This document shows, piece by piece, positions 49,122 to 57,839 of a stretch of DNA of 64,000 nt. The notes beneath the pieces are model-generated. The model was not told the DNA's origin. It ran no database searches and saw only the letters and a list, made by a program, of their open reading frames with translations. A program made the position numbers and the translations under genes. Origin of the DNA: Myxococcus stipitatus (GTDB taxonomy: Bacteria; Myxococcota; Myxococcia; Myxococcales; Myxococcaceae); the NCBI RefSeq assembly GCF_037414475.1, contig NZ_CP147913.1, positions 2,294,001-2,358,000 of the forward strand, in the 5' to 3' direction. Position 1 is the first letter of the stretch. Every line of letters starts with the position of its first letter.

Positions 49122-50546
49122 TCAGGCCTTGAACGTGAGCAGCGGGCTCAACCGGGCCACTTCGCGAACGATGCCGGCCTCGACCTGCGAGTCCACCACC
49201 GGACGGATGGGTTTGTAGGCCGCGGGGGCCTCCTCCACGCGGCGCTCCTCGCGCAGGGAGATGCAGTCCACCCCCGTCAGTCCCAGCGCGGCCTCGCTCT
49301 GGTCCGCTCCGGCGCGAGCCAACGAGAACCGGGAGCGCGCCCGGCCCGCGCCATGGGACGCGGACTCGAGCGCCCGCGCATCGCCACACCCAACCATGAG
49401 GAAGGACGTGGCGCCCATGGAGCCAGGGATGATGACGGGCTGTTCGGCTCCCGCCGGGCATGCGCCCTTGCGAGCCAGCCAGCCGTCCTCATACGGGAGG
49501 GTGAGGTTGTGGGGCACGTCGTAGACGAGGGGCGCCTCCACGTCGCCGAACAGCTCGCGCAGCGTCTGGCGCAGCAGCTCCGCGAGCAGCAGCCGGTTGA
49601 GGAACGCGTAGTTGGCGGCGGTGGCCTCCGCTTCCAGGTACTGGGAGACGAGGGGCTCGTCCGCCAGGGGAAGGATGCCGCTGTCGGGAAAGGGCGCCCC
49701 GCGAGGCCAGGCCTTCCGGGTCCGCTCCCTCCACGCCACGCCCACGTGTTTACCCACGTCGCGGCTGCCGGAGTGAATCATGAAGGCAAGCTGCCCCTCG
49801 CGAACACCCCACGCCCAGGCCCGTGCACGGTCCTCCACGGCCTCCACGCGCTGCACCTCGACGAAGTGATTGCCTCCGCCGATGGTCGCCAGGCCCGCGT
49901 CACGCACCACGCCTTCGCGGGTGAGTGCATCGGGGGCCCAGTCCGGGTTGCCTCGGAGCACACCCCCCAGATGGATGCGTGCCACCTCCTCGTCGAGCTG
50001 CCGCAGGTCCGCGTCGCGCGCGCATCCCAGCGGAGCATCCAGCGTCTCCAGGAGCCACCCCGGAATGCCATCGCGAAACAGGGCCGAGGAAGCACGCGAG
50101 GACATCGCCACGTCGCGCGTTCCGAAGAAGTAGTGGCCCTTCATGCGCTCGACGAAGGCATCGCGCTGGGACAGGAAGTCGTCGACGGACAGGTCGGCGA
50201 CGTGCAGGCGCATGCCGCAGTTGATGTCGGTGCCCACGGCGCCAGGGACGACGAGCCCTCGCGTGTGGAGCACCGAGCCGATGGCCACACCGGAGTCACC
50301 GGGGTGGAAGTCGGGAGTGGCTCGCACGCGGAGGACTTCGCCGCCGCTGGGGTGCTTCAAGGCCGCGAGGTGGGCGAGTTGTTGGAAGGCCTTGCCCTCG
50401 ACGGGCAGGTCCGGGGGAAGAAGCACCTCGGCGGGCGGCGCGTTCGCGTCGGCCTGGAGGCGCACGGAGTAGAGGCGACCGTCATAGGTCACCTCGAGCC
50501 CCTCGCGGGCAAGCGCCCGCAGGAGCCGATTCAGTTTCGGCTGCAT
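49122..50546 (-). CDS. rtcB: RtcB RNA ligase (3'-phosphate/5'-OH)
   Basis: A 474-residue enzyme that joins RNA 2',3'-cyclic phosphate or 3'-phosphate ends to 5'-OH ends, with GTP and Mn2+. The metal motif is VGTDINCGMR. GGGNHFVEVQ and HSGSRDVGKH are conserved metal-site histidines. The guanylylated histidine is in SASHGAGRARSR, preceded by GSMGATSFLMVG. The C-terminus GVDCISLRE is diverged but in place. Length matches bacterial RtcB. No rtcA or archease gene is next to it. Three tRNA-mimicking RNAs and a TROVE gene lie within 13 kb, and RtcB is linked to Ro60/Y RNA in enterobacteria. Confidence 0.95.
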   Translation of the reverse strand: MQPKLNRLLRALAREGLEVTYDGRLYSVRLQADANAPPAEVLLPPDLPVEGKAFQQLAHLAALKHPSGGEVLRVRATPDFHPGDSGVAIGSVLHTRGLVVPGAVGTDINCGMRLHVADLSVDDFLSQRDAFVERMKGHYFFGTRDVAMSSRASSALFRDGIPGWLLETLDAPLGCARDADLRQLDEEVARIHLGGVLRGNPDWAPDALTREGVVRDAGLATIGGGNHFVEVQRVEAVEDRARAWAWGVREGQLAFMIHSGSRDVGKHVGVAWRERTRKAWPRGAPFPDSGILPLADEPLVSQYLEAEATAANYAFLNRLLLAELLRQTLRELFGDVEAPLVYDVPHNLTLPYEDGWLARKGACPAGAEQPVIIPGSMGATSFLMVGCGDARALESASHGAGRARSRFSLARAGADQSEAALGLTGVDCISLREERRVEEAPAAYKPIRPVVDSQVEAGIVREVARLSPLLTFKA

Positions 50547-50563
50547 GACCCAGCTCAGGAATG

Positions 50564-50593
50564 CCCCGGTGCTCGCATGCGAGCGTCCCGGGG
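50564..50593. promoter_or_regulatory. Long palindrome in the rtcB leader
   Basis: GCTCGCATGCGAGC (50571-50584) is a perfect 14-bp palindrome, flanked by CCCCGG (50564-50569) and CCGGGG (50588-50593). It lies 18-47 bp upstream of the rtcB start. It may be an operator or a leader hairpin that controls translation. I see no sigma-54 box upstream. Confidence 0.5.
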
Positions 50594-50733
50594 GGACGTA
50601 GCGGAAGAGATGGTGGACCTTGGGTCAGCAGCCGCGGTCGCCGGACGGCGTGAAGCCCGTCCTCGACGCGCAGGGACGCATGAGGCGCCAGGGCCTGACA
50701 ACACCCGGCGCCATCGGCAAGAACAGCCGCGGG

Positions 50734-51513
50734 TTACACCGCTCCGGACAACCCGCCATCGACGTTGATGGCCGTGCCGCTGATGTAGCCCGCCCGAGGC
50801 GACAGCAGGAAGGCCACCACGTCCGCGAACTCCTCCGCCTTGCCGATGCGGCCCAGGGGGACACCCGCGTTGCGCGCCAGCTCGGCTTGAATCGACTCCA
50901 GGGGCTTGCCGGCCTGCTGCGCCCGCTTCTCCCACTGGCCACTTTCAATCATGCCCACGAGCACCGCATTCACCCGGATGTTGCGCGGCCCGAGCTCCTT
51001 GGACAGCGCCTTCATGAGCGCCATGCCCGCCGCGCGAGTCACCGAGGACGGCGTGGACTGGGCCCCCGGCTCCTTCGCCCGAATCGACAACACGTTGACG
51101 ATGGCCCCGCTCCCGGACGCGCTCAAGTGAGGCAACGCATGTCGCGCCGCGCGCACCGCCGCGAACAGCTTGAGTTGGAGGTCCGATTCCCACTCCGCGT
51201 CCGTCACCGAGGCGAAGGGCCGCGCCGCCGCCGAGCCCGCGTTGTTCACGAGCGCGTCCACCCTGCCCCATCGCGCATGTGCGGCGTCCACGAAGTGCTC
51301 CAGCTCGTAGGCCTTGGACACGTCCGCCTGCATCGCGAGCACGTCTCCACCCTCGGCCCGCAGCGCCGCCGCGGTCGCCTCCAGCCGCTCCGCGCCTCGG
51401 GCACAGAGGGCGACGCGAGCCCCTTCTCGAACGAGCCGCCGGGCCACGGCCGCCCCCAGCCCGTCCGAGCTGCCCGTCACCAACACCACCTTGCCACTCA
51501 ACTCCAAGTCCAT
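50734..51513 (-). CDS. SDR-family protein with an altered active site
   Basis: A 259-residue short-chain dehydrogenase-like protein. The cofactor motif is VTGSSDGLGAAVARRL, and LVNNAGSA and the C-terminal VAFLLSPRAGYISGTAINVDGG are standard. At the catalytic YxxxK the sequence reads STPSSVTRAAG: Tyr is replaced by Ser and Lys by Arg. The catalytic Ser may be in NVLSIRA. So it may bind NAD(P)H without usual dehydrogenase activity, or use another mechanism. ATG 51513 (MDLELSGKV) was chosen because the fold begins at once. Confidence 0.85.
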   Translation of the reverse strand: MDLELSGKVVLVTGSSDGLGAAVARRLVREGARVALCARGAERLEATAAALRAEGGDVLAMQADVSKAYELEHFVDAAHARWGRVDALVNNAGSAAARPFASVTDAEWESDLQLKLFAAVRAARHALPHLSASGSGAIVNVLSIRAKEPGAQSTPSSVTRAAGMALMKALSKELGPRNIRVNAVLVGMIESGQWEKRAQQAGKPLESIQAELARNAGVPLGRIGKAEEFADVVAFLLSPRAGYISGTAINVDGGLSGAV

Positions 51514-51623
51514 GTGCGCCTCCCTCTGGACCAAGACACCCGGGACTCTTCGCGTCGAGTCCCCGGCACACCCGGCGGCGCGGAGCCGATGACACCGCGC
51601 CGTCCGAAGCAGAGGCTACGCCA

Positions 51624-52787
51624 TCACCCGGGCTGCATCACCGACACGTGCCGCTTCTTGTCGAAGGCCGCCAGCGTCCTGGAGATCTCCTCGTTCACCA
51701 TGTGCAGCACGTCCTGCTTCTCGCGGAACGGGAGGAAGGCGCTCTTGAAGCCGGAGACGATGATGGTGGTCAGGTCATCCAGCGACAGGCCGAGCTCCTT
51801 GTGCGCAATCCAGAGTTCCTTCGTCACCGTGGTGTCGGTGATGAGGCGGTTGTCGGTGTTGATGGTCACCCGCAGGCCGTAGTCGAAGTAGAACTTCAGC
51901 GGGTGCGCCGCGAGGCTCGACACCGCGCCCGTCTGCACGTTGGACGTGGGGCAGACCTCCAGCGGGATGCGGTGGTCGTTGACGTAGTTGAGCAGGTCCC
52001 CGTCCTCGCGCAGCCGCGTGCCGTGGCCGATGCGGTGCGAGCCCAGGTTGTGGATGGCCTGGGAGATGGACTCGGGGCCGTACGCCTCGCCCGCGTGGGC
52101 GGTGCAGTTGACGTTGTTCTTGAGGATGAGCTGGAAGGCGTCCTTGTGGTCCTTCGCGGGGAAGCTGGCCTCGGCGCCCGCGAGGTCGAAGCCGATGACG
52201 CCCCGGTTCTTGTACGCCACCGCCAGCTCCGCCAGCCGCATGGACGTCTGCGGATTGATGTGGCGGATGCCGCAGACGATGACGCCGCACTTGATGCCCG
52301 TCTCGCGCTTGGCCACCCGCAGGCCCTCGAGCACCGAGTCGATGACCGTCGTCATCTTCAGGCCCTTCTGCAGGTGCAGCGCGGGCGAGTAGCGCACCTC
52401 CAGCCAGCGCACGTTCTCCGCCGCCGCGTCCACCGCCAGCTCATAGGCCGCGCGGTAGAGGGCATCCGCCGTCTGGAGCACGGAGAGCGTCACATCGAAC
52501 GCGACGAGATACTCCTCCAGGCTCTTGCAGACCTCGCCCATGTGGATGGCCTTGGCCAGGCCGTCCTCGGTGTCGGCGAGCAGCTTGACCTTCTGCTGCT
52601 CGGCGAGTTCGAGAATCGTCTTCAACCGCATGGAGCCATCGAGGTGGCAGTGCAGGTCCGTCTTGGGAAGGGCGTGGAGCAGCTCTTCGGTCACCGCCAG
52701 CGTGGGAGGCGGAACCAGGTCCGTCCGCCGGGCCCCGGAGGGGATACCGGTGGCGTTGGGAATCTCGTCGTCGCGAATCGTGGGCAT
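51624..52787 (-). CDS. add: Adenosine deaminase-family hydrolase
   Basis: A 387-residue metal-dependent hydrolase that converts adenosine (or deoxyadenosine) to inosine. The zinc HxH is in TDLHCHLDG, the catalytic Glu in AHAGEAYGP, and the metal ligands in SHRIGHGT and TINTDNR. CPTSNVQTG is the typical substrate loop. Length is slightly larger than the 340 of E. coli because of an N-terminal extension of about 40 residues. Start ATG 52787 is placed where MPTIRDDE begins. It is divergent from the beta-propeller gene with 35 bp between. Confidence 0.9.
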   Translation of the reverse strand: MPTIRDDEIPNATGIPSGARRTDLVPPPTLAVTEELLHALPKTDLHCHLDGSMRLKTILELAEQQKVKLLADTEDGLAKAIHMGEVCKSLEEYLVAFDVTLSVLQTADALYRAAYELAVDAAAENVRWLEVRYSPALHLQKGLKMTTVIDSVLEGLRVAKRETGIKCGVIVCGIRHINPQTSMRLAELAVAYKNRGVIGFDLAGAEASFPAKDHKDAFQLILKNNVNCTAHAGEAYGPESISQAIHNLGSHRIGHGTRLREDGDLLNYVNDHRIPLEVCPTSNVQTGAVSSLAAHPLKFYFDYGLRVTINTDNRLITDTTVTKELWIAHKELGLSLDDLTTIIVSGFKSAFLPFREKQDVLHMVNEEISRTLAAFDKKRHVSVMQPG

Positions 52788-52822
52788 GGTCGAATCTCCT
52801 TCCTTACGCCATCCTCCAAACC

Positions 52823-53923
52823 ATGTCGCCCCGTACGTGTCCATGCAGGCCCCCCCTCCTCGCCCTCGCCCTGACACTGGTGATGGCCGTGGGATGCCGG
52901 GAGCCCGCGGAGACGGCCTTCCGGACCTCCACGGATGCATCCTCCCGAGCCGGGCTGACGCCCCTGGCCGAGGGTGTCCTCACTGGCAACGAGGCCGGCG
53001 CCGTGGTGCGCCTGGACCCCAGCGGCGCCGTGGTCTGGAGGGTGGCTCTCGGGAGAGAGGTGGCCACCCGGCCCGTGGTGGCGGGCGACAGCGTCATCGC
53101 CGGCACCGTGGCTGGGGACCTGGTCCGGCTGGCCCTCTCGAACGGGGCGGAGCAGTGGAGACTCACCGGAGAGCCTCCCGTCCTCACCCCGCTCATCGTC
53201 TCTCCGGATGGGGCCACGGTGTACGTGGTGGCTCCGGATGGCGCGGTGCGTGCCCTGGCGGCGGACACGGGAAAGGTCCTCTGGAAGGTTCCACCGCCCA
53301 AGCCCGACGAGTCCCACCTGGACACCCGCCGAGGACTTCCCTCTCCCGTCCTCGTAAGAGGGAGGCTCGTCGTGGCGCTCGGGGACGCGGGCTTGATGGC
53401 CCTGTCCACGGAGGACGGCGGTGTGGCCTGGCGCCGGGACATCCGGAACGTGCTGGGGCTCGAGGCGAAGGGCGATGTCCTCTACGCCAGCACGCGGGAC
53501 AAACACGTCTGGGCCCTTCAGGCGAAGGACGGGACACCCCTCTGGGACAGAATACTGACGAAGGAGCTCACCGGGCCGCCCTCGTCCGCCCTGGGTCTGC
53601 TGTGGGTGGGGGCTCGCACGGAGGAGGCGCCGATGGTGCTCGGATTCGACCCGGCCACCGGGAAGGACGTGGCCCGGGTGGCCCTGCCCGACCCGCTCAC
53701 CACGGCGGTGGCGGAAGTCCACGGTGAGCTGCTGCTGGTCCCCACCCAAGGCCGGCAGGGGCGGCTGGTCGCGCTGAAGCGGCCCACGTGGGAGCGCACC
53801 TTCTCACTGCGCACGGACACCGCGCTGCGCTCCCAGCCCGTGGTCCAGGGGGAGCAACTGTTCGTGCTCGGCCAGGACGGGCGCGTCCTCTCGTGGAAGC
53901 TGCGCCCACCCGAAAAGCCCTGA
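52823..53923 (+). CDS. PQQ-like beta-propeller lipoprotein (BamB-like)
   Basis: A 366-residue exported protein. A signal with lipobox (LVMAVGC) precedes about seven WD/PQQ-type repeats, e.g. DPSGAVVWRVALGRE, LSNGAEQWRLTGEP, DTGKVLWKVPPP, EDGGVAWRRDI and KDGTPLWDRILT, a propeller as in BamB or PQQ quinoproteins. No catalytic cofactor motif is visible, so a scaffold role at the outer membrane is more likely. ATG 52823 precedes the lipobox by 24 residues. A GGTGGC-CCC-GCCACC hairpin follows at 53948-53962. Confidence 0.85.
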   Translation: MSPRTCPCRPPLLALALTLVMAVGCREPAETAFRTSTDASSRAGLTPLAEGVLTGNEAGAVVRLDPSGAVVWRVALGREVATRPVVAGDSVIAGTVAGDLVRLALSNGAEQWRLTGEPPVLTPLIVSPDGATVYVVAPDGAVRALAADTGKVLWKVPPPKPDESHLDTRRGLPSPVLVRGRLVVALGDAGLMALSTEDGGVAWRRDIRNVLGLEAKGDVLYASTRDKHVWALQAKDGTPLWDRILTKELTGPPSSALGLLWVGARTEEAPMVLGFDPATGKDVARVALPDPLTTAVAEVHGELLLVPTQGRQGRLVALKRPTWERTFSLRTDTALRSQPVVQGEQLFVLGQDGRVLSWKLRPPEKP

Positions 53924-53980
53924 GCGGGGTTTCGAGCCGCGTTGTCAGGTGGCCCCGCCACCCCACGTCATTTTCCGCAT

Positions 53981-54127
53981 CCGCACCCGGCAGAAGAAGC
54001 CCTACACGCCCAAACTTCGCTGGTTCGAATCCAGCTCCCTCCGCCACTGTGGAGGGATGGCCGAGTGGTCAAAGGCACCAGACATGAATCTGGCAGGTTA
54101 CCTGCTGGCTTTCTCACTCGGGTGCGG
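53981..54127 (+). ncRNA. Permuted tRNA-like RNA, YrlA-type Y RNA candidate A
   Basis: Elements in order: 5' strand of an end helix (53981-54001); T-arm 54019-54035 (GCTGG-TTCGAAT-CCAGC); acceptor strand TCCCTCC 54036-54042; loop GCCACTGT; acceptor strand GGAGGGA 54051-54057; D-arm 54060-54076 (GCC-GAGTGGTCAAA-GGC); anticodon-like hairpin CCAGA-CATGAA-TCTGG 54078-54093; hairpin CAGG-TTA-CCTG; 3' strand 54107-54127. The end helix pairs CCGCACCCG with CGGGTGCGG (9 bp), then a G-U pair, a CA/AC internal loop and an inner 9-bp helix with one mismatch. TTTT at 54134-54137 may end it. A linear tRNA is excluded since the T-arm precedes the acceptor 5' strand. YrlA RNAs bind Ro60 and mimic tRNA in this permuted way. 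Confidence 0.8.
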
Positions 54128-54147
54128 ACTCCCTTTTCAACCTCGCG

Positions 54148-56460
54148 CTACCCTGGCATCAGGAAACGCGCGATGACGCGCTTGAGTCCCACGGCGCCGC
54201 CGAACTCCACCGTCACCTTCGCGTTGGGTCCCGTCCCATCCGTGGCGACGATGCGGCCCACGCCGAACTGCTCGTGCCGCACGCGCATGCCGCGCACGTC
54301 GCCGCTCACCGCATCCATGTCCGACGCCTGCGAGTAGGAGCGGTCGATGCGGGGGCCATCGTCCTCGTCCCAGGACCGCTTGCGCGGAGGCACCGCCGCC
54401 ACGGGGCGAGGCGGCTCTGGCACATCCTGCTCGCTGATGCCGAACAACGCGGGGGGCACGTCTCGCAGGAAGCGGCTGGGCGGGTTGTAGCGCAGCTCAC
54501 CGAACAGCGAGCGGCACTGCGCCAGGCTCACGTAGAGCCGCTTGCGCGCGCGCGTGAAGCCCACGTAGCAGAGGCGCCGCTCCTCGGCCATCTCCTCGCC
54601 GTTGTCTGGGTCCTCGCCCTTGAGCGCTCGCGAGTGCGGGAAGACCCCGTCCTCCAACCCCGTGAGGAACACCGCGTCGAACTCCAGGCCCTTGGCGGCG
54701 TGGAGGGTCATCAACGCCACGCGCCCCTCCCCCACCTCCGCGTCCGCGTCGCCCACCAGGGAGATTTGCTCGAGGAAGGCTTGGAGCGGCGGGGTGTCCG
54801 CCGACAACGGGGCGGCGTCCACCTCCGGAGGAACCTCCTCACGAGGCTGGGACGCCGCAGCCACCGCCGCCGCCGCGCGGTTCAAGTCGAACTCCTGCGC
54901 CGCACCCAGGAACTCGCGCAGGTTCTCCGCGCGGGTGTTCGACTCGTCGCTACCTTCCGCCACCAGCGTCTCGACGAGCTTCGTCTCGCGAAGCATCTCG
55001 TCCACGGCACTGGCCGCGTCCGTCGTGCCTTGGGCGAAGTCGTGCAGCGACTTCAGCAGTCCGTGGAACGTGCGCAGCCGCTTCACCGCGGTGGTGTTCA
55101 GCGCGGGGATACGCTCGGGCTCGGCGAGGACCTCATACAGGCTCTTCGCCTGGGTGTTGGCGTGGTCCGTCACCCGCTCCACCGTGGTGTCGCCAATCCC
55201 ACGCGCCGGCGTGTTGATGATGCGCAACAGGTCCGCGTCCGAGCGCGGGTTCACCATCAACCGCAGGTACGCGGAGGCGTCGCGCACCTCCGCGCGGTCG
55301 TAGAAGCTGCGTCCGCTCACCAGCGTATAGGGGACACGCGCCAGCCGCAGCCCCTCTTCCAGCACGCGGCTCTGCGCGTTGACCCGGTAGAAGACCGCCA
55401 TGCTGGAGAACTTGATGAAGCCCTCGCGCTGGAGCGCGAGAATCTGCCGCGCCACCTCCTGCGCTTCCATCCGCTCATCGCGGTTGAGCATCAACTGCAG
55501 CGTCTGGCCCGCGGGCCGGTCGGACCACAGCTTCTTGTCCATCCGGCGCGTGTTCTTCCGGATGACCTCGTAGGCTGCGTCCAGGATGTTGCGGTCCGAG
55601 CGGTAGTTCTGCTCGAGCTTGACCACCTTCGCGCCAGGGTACTCGCGAGGGAAGTTGAGGATGTTGTCCACGTCCGCGCCGCGCCAGCGGTAGATGGACT
55701 GGTCATCGTCGCCCACCACCACCAGGTTCGCTGACGGCGGCGGGGCCAGCTGCTTCAGGAGCGCGTACTGCACGGGGTTGGTGTCCTGGAACTCGTCCAC
55801 CAGCACGTGATGGAAGCGGCGCCGGTAGTTCTCCAACACGTCCGGGCGCTTGCGGAACAACGACACCAAGAGGAGCAGCAGGTCGCCGAAGTCCACGGCA
55901 TTGGCCGCGCGCAGGCGCTCCTGGTACGCGTGGTACACCTTGCGCACCAGCATGCCGCGCTCGTCGCCGGGCTCCACCTCCATGTCCTCGGGCAGCCGCG
56001 CCGCGTTCTTCTCCTGGTCAATTCGGCTCAGGATGTCGCGAGGCTGCATGGACTGCTCCAGCCCCGCCTCCCGCATGGCCCGCTTCACCACGTTGAGCTG
56101 GTCCCCGTCGTCGTAGATGACGAACGAACGGGTAAGCCCCACGTGCTCCGCCTCCCGGCGCAGAATCATGGCCGCCGCCGAGTGGAACGTGCTCACCACC
56201 AGGTCATTCGCCTGGCGCCCCAGCAATTGCACCAGGCGCTCGCGCATCTCCCGCGCGGCCTTGTTGGTGAACGTCACGGCGAGGATGCGCCACGGGAAGA
56301 CCTCATGGACCTTCACCAGGTACGCCACCCGGCGGGTGATGACGCGCGTCTTGCCACTGCCGGCGCCCGACAGGACGAGCAGCGGGCCGCCGATGTGCAG
56401 CACGGCCTCACGCTGGGGGGGATTCAGGTCTTCGAGGAGGGCGGATTCGTGGGCGTTCAC
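54148..56460 (-). CDS. uvrD: UvrD/PcrA-type superfamily 1 DNA helicase
   Basis: A 770-residue 3'-5' DNA helicase for repair and plasmid/replication-fork work. Motif I is LSGAGSGKTRVITRR, Ia is VTFTNKAAREMRER, II is VLVDEFQDTNPVQ, III is VVGDDDQSIYRWRGA, IV is LEQNYRSDRNIL, V is MTLHAAKGLEFDAVFLTG and VI is RRLCYVGFTRARKRLYV. The C-terminal 70 residues form a Tudor-like RNAP/nucleic-acid binding tail (GMRVRHEQFGVGRIVATDG), as in PcrA. The start is GTG 56460 (MNAHESALLEDLNPPQREAV). It ends 21 bp after RNA A on the opposite strand. Confidence 0.95.
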   Translation of the reverse strand: MNAHESALLEDLNPPQREAVLHIGGPLLVLSGAGSGKTRVITRRVAYLVKVHEVFPWRILAVTFTNKAAREMRERLVQLLGRQANDLVVSTFHSAAAMILRREAEHVGLTRSFVIYDDGDQLNVVKRAMREAGLEQSMQPRDILSRIDQEKNAARLPEDMEVEPGDERGMLVRKVYHAYQERLRAANAVDFGDLLLLLVSLFRKRPDVLENYRRRFHHVLVDEFQDTNPVQYALLKQLAPPPSANLVVVGDDDQSIYRWRGADVDNILNFPREYPGAKVVKLEQNYRSDRNILDAAYEVIRKNTRRMDKKLWSDRPAGQTLQLMLNRDERMEAQEVARQILALQREGFIKFSSMAVFYRVNAQSRVLEEGLRLARVPYTLVSGRSFYDRAEVRDASAYLRLMVNPRSDADLLRIINTPARGIGDTTVERVTDHANTQAKSLYEVLAEPERIPALNTTAVKRLRTFHGLLKSLHDFAQGTTDAASAVDEMLRETKLVETLVAEGSDESNTRAENLREFLGAAQEFDLNRAAAAVAAASQPREEVPPEVDAAPLSADTPPLQAFLEQISLVGDADAEVGEGRVALMTLHAAKGLEFDAVFLTGLEDGVFPHSRALKGEDPDNGEEMAEERRLCYVGFTRARKRLYVSLAQCRSLFGELRYNPPSRFLRDVPPALFGISEQDVPEPPRPVAAVPPRKRSWDEDDGPRIDRSYSQASDMDAVSGDVRGMRVRHEQFGVGRIVATDGTGPNAKVTVEFGGAVGLKRVIARFLMPG

Positions 56461-56585
56461 GGGAGACTCGAGGGGGAACCTCTGCTTCTAACGTCTTTCG
56501 CCGTCCGGTGGGCGTCCTTCCATCATCCCCGTCCGGTCGGCCGGTCCCCTGGCTTTTCGCGCTCGGGTATATAGGGCGCAACACC

Positions 56586-57071
56586 ATGTCCGACTCCTCC
56601 TCCGGTCCTCCCGCGCGGCCTTCGCTGGCCGCCCTGGAACGCTACGCCGAGCTCTTCAACCAGAGCCTCACGCTGCGTCACTTCGGCGCCCAGCTGTCCT
56701 TTCCGGAGGGCCGCAAGGTCGTCGTCACCATCCCCGAGCTTCGGCCGGAGCACCGCGGTGGCGTGGGCAGCGCACTGGCCGTCAACGGAGGCATCCTCGC
56801 CGCCCTCTTCGACCTCGCCATCGGCACCAGCGGCGCCCTGGTGGACCCCACCCGGCGCTGCGCCACCGTCCAGCTCTCCATGAGCTTCGAGCGCCCCGTC
56901 ACGGGTGATCGCCTCCGAGTGGAGGCCGAGGTCGACAGCCAGGGGCTCACCCTGCTCTTCGCCAGCGCCCGCGTCTATGACGCCCAGGACCGCGTCTGCG
57001 GGCGCTGCCAGGGTGTCGTCCGACTCTCCAATCTCCCCTGGGCCTCGGGGGAAAGCCCCGCCACGAACTGA
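56586..57071 (+). CDS. PaaI-type hotdog thioesterase
   Basis: A 161-residue hotdog-fold protein. The PaaI signature HRGGVGSALAVNGGILAALFDLAIG (about residues 60-85) followed by QLSMSFERPVTGDRLRVEAEV fits small acyl-CoA thioesterases; the active-site Asp is in LFDLA. Substrate is open. The start at ATG 56586 is preceded by no strong ribosome site. An upstream in-frame start would add 26 residues unrelated to the fold. The ECF sigma gene follows at 57195. Confidence 0.85.
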   Translation: MSDSSSGPPARPSLAALERYAELFNQSLTLRHFGAQLSFPEGRKVVVTIPELRPEHRGGVGSALAVNGGILAALFDLAIGTSGALVDPTRRCATVQLSMSFERPVTGDRLRVEAEVDSQGLTLLFASARVYDAQDRVCGRCQGVVRLSNLPWASGESPATN

Positions 57072-57194
57072 CCCTTGCCCACCCCTCCGCACATCCTCGT
57101 GGGTTCCGGCGATATATCCGCCACGGACACACGTTACCCGGACACCGGGGAGCGGCCGCCTCCCGGCTACGCTTCAGAGCGACGGGAAGACGGC

Positions 57195-57839
57195 ATGAGT
57201 GCAGCCGTGCAGGGCCTGCGGATGACGACGCTTCGACTGTCCAGGGATACCGAGGAGCCGCAAGAGGCGGCGCGGGGGTCTGACGAAGACGCCCTGGCGC
57301 GCAGGGCTCTGACCGGCGACAGGGCGGCGTGGGACGCACTGGTCGCGCGCCACCACCGCCGCGTCGTGGTATCGCTCCTGGCCCGAGGCGTCCGGGTGGA
57401 CCGGGCGCACGAGCTGGCCCAGGAGACGTGGGCGCGGCTCATCCAACAACAGCAGCGTGGACTGCTGACGGAGCTGCGCCTGCCCAACCTCGCCCTCACC
57501 CAAGCGGCCTTCCTGGCCGCGGATGACGCCCGCCGTTCCCGGCGCGAGTCCATCTCCGGTGCGGTGGAGGAGTTGCCCGAGCGCCAGCATCCGGTGGACC
57601 CGTCCGTGTCCGCCGAGCGTCGTCTTCTTTCCGAAGAGCAGTTGTCCCGCGCCCACGCCGCGCTCGCCCAGGTGTCGCCGAGCGCGCGGAGCGTGTTTCT
57701 CCTGGCCTGTGACGGCCAGGAGCTACCCCATGCCGAAGTCGCCGCGCGTGTCGGACTGTCTGTCCAGCGTGTGCGGCAGATCCTGTGCGAGGTCCGGAAG
57801 AAGCTGCGGACCGCGCTCGAGGAGGAGACCCATGCTTAA
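57195..57839 (+). CDS. ECF-type sigma factor
   Basis: A 214-residue sigma factor. Region 2 lies at about 35-105 (DRAAWDALVARHHRRVVVSLLARG, HELAQETWARLIQQ) and region 4 at about 145-205 (SPSARSVFLLACDGQELPHAEVAARVGLSVQRVRQIL), a typical helix-turn-helix for the -35 element. Divergence from standard ECFs is notable (no WLxxI motif). ATG 57195 (MSAAVQGL) was chosen because the upstream frame is not sigma-like. The anti-sigma gene overlaps by 8 bp. Confidence 0.85.
   Translation: MSAAVQGLRMTTLRLSRDTEEPQEAARGSDEDALARRALTGDRAAWDALVARHHRRVVVSLLARGVRVDRAHELAQETWARLIQQQQRGLLTELRLPNLALTQAAFLAADDARRSRRESISGAVEELPERQHPVDPSVSAERRLLSEEQLSRAHAALAQVSPSARSVFLLACDGQELPHAEVAARVGLSVQRVRQILCEVRKKLRTALEEETHA

Noticed and set aside
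54051..54093. Ordinary linear tRNA-Ser gene starting at GGAGGGA
   Set aside because: No T-arm or acceptor 3' strand follows. The only matching T-arm and TCCCTCC lie upstream, so the gene is permuted, not linear.
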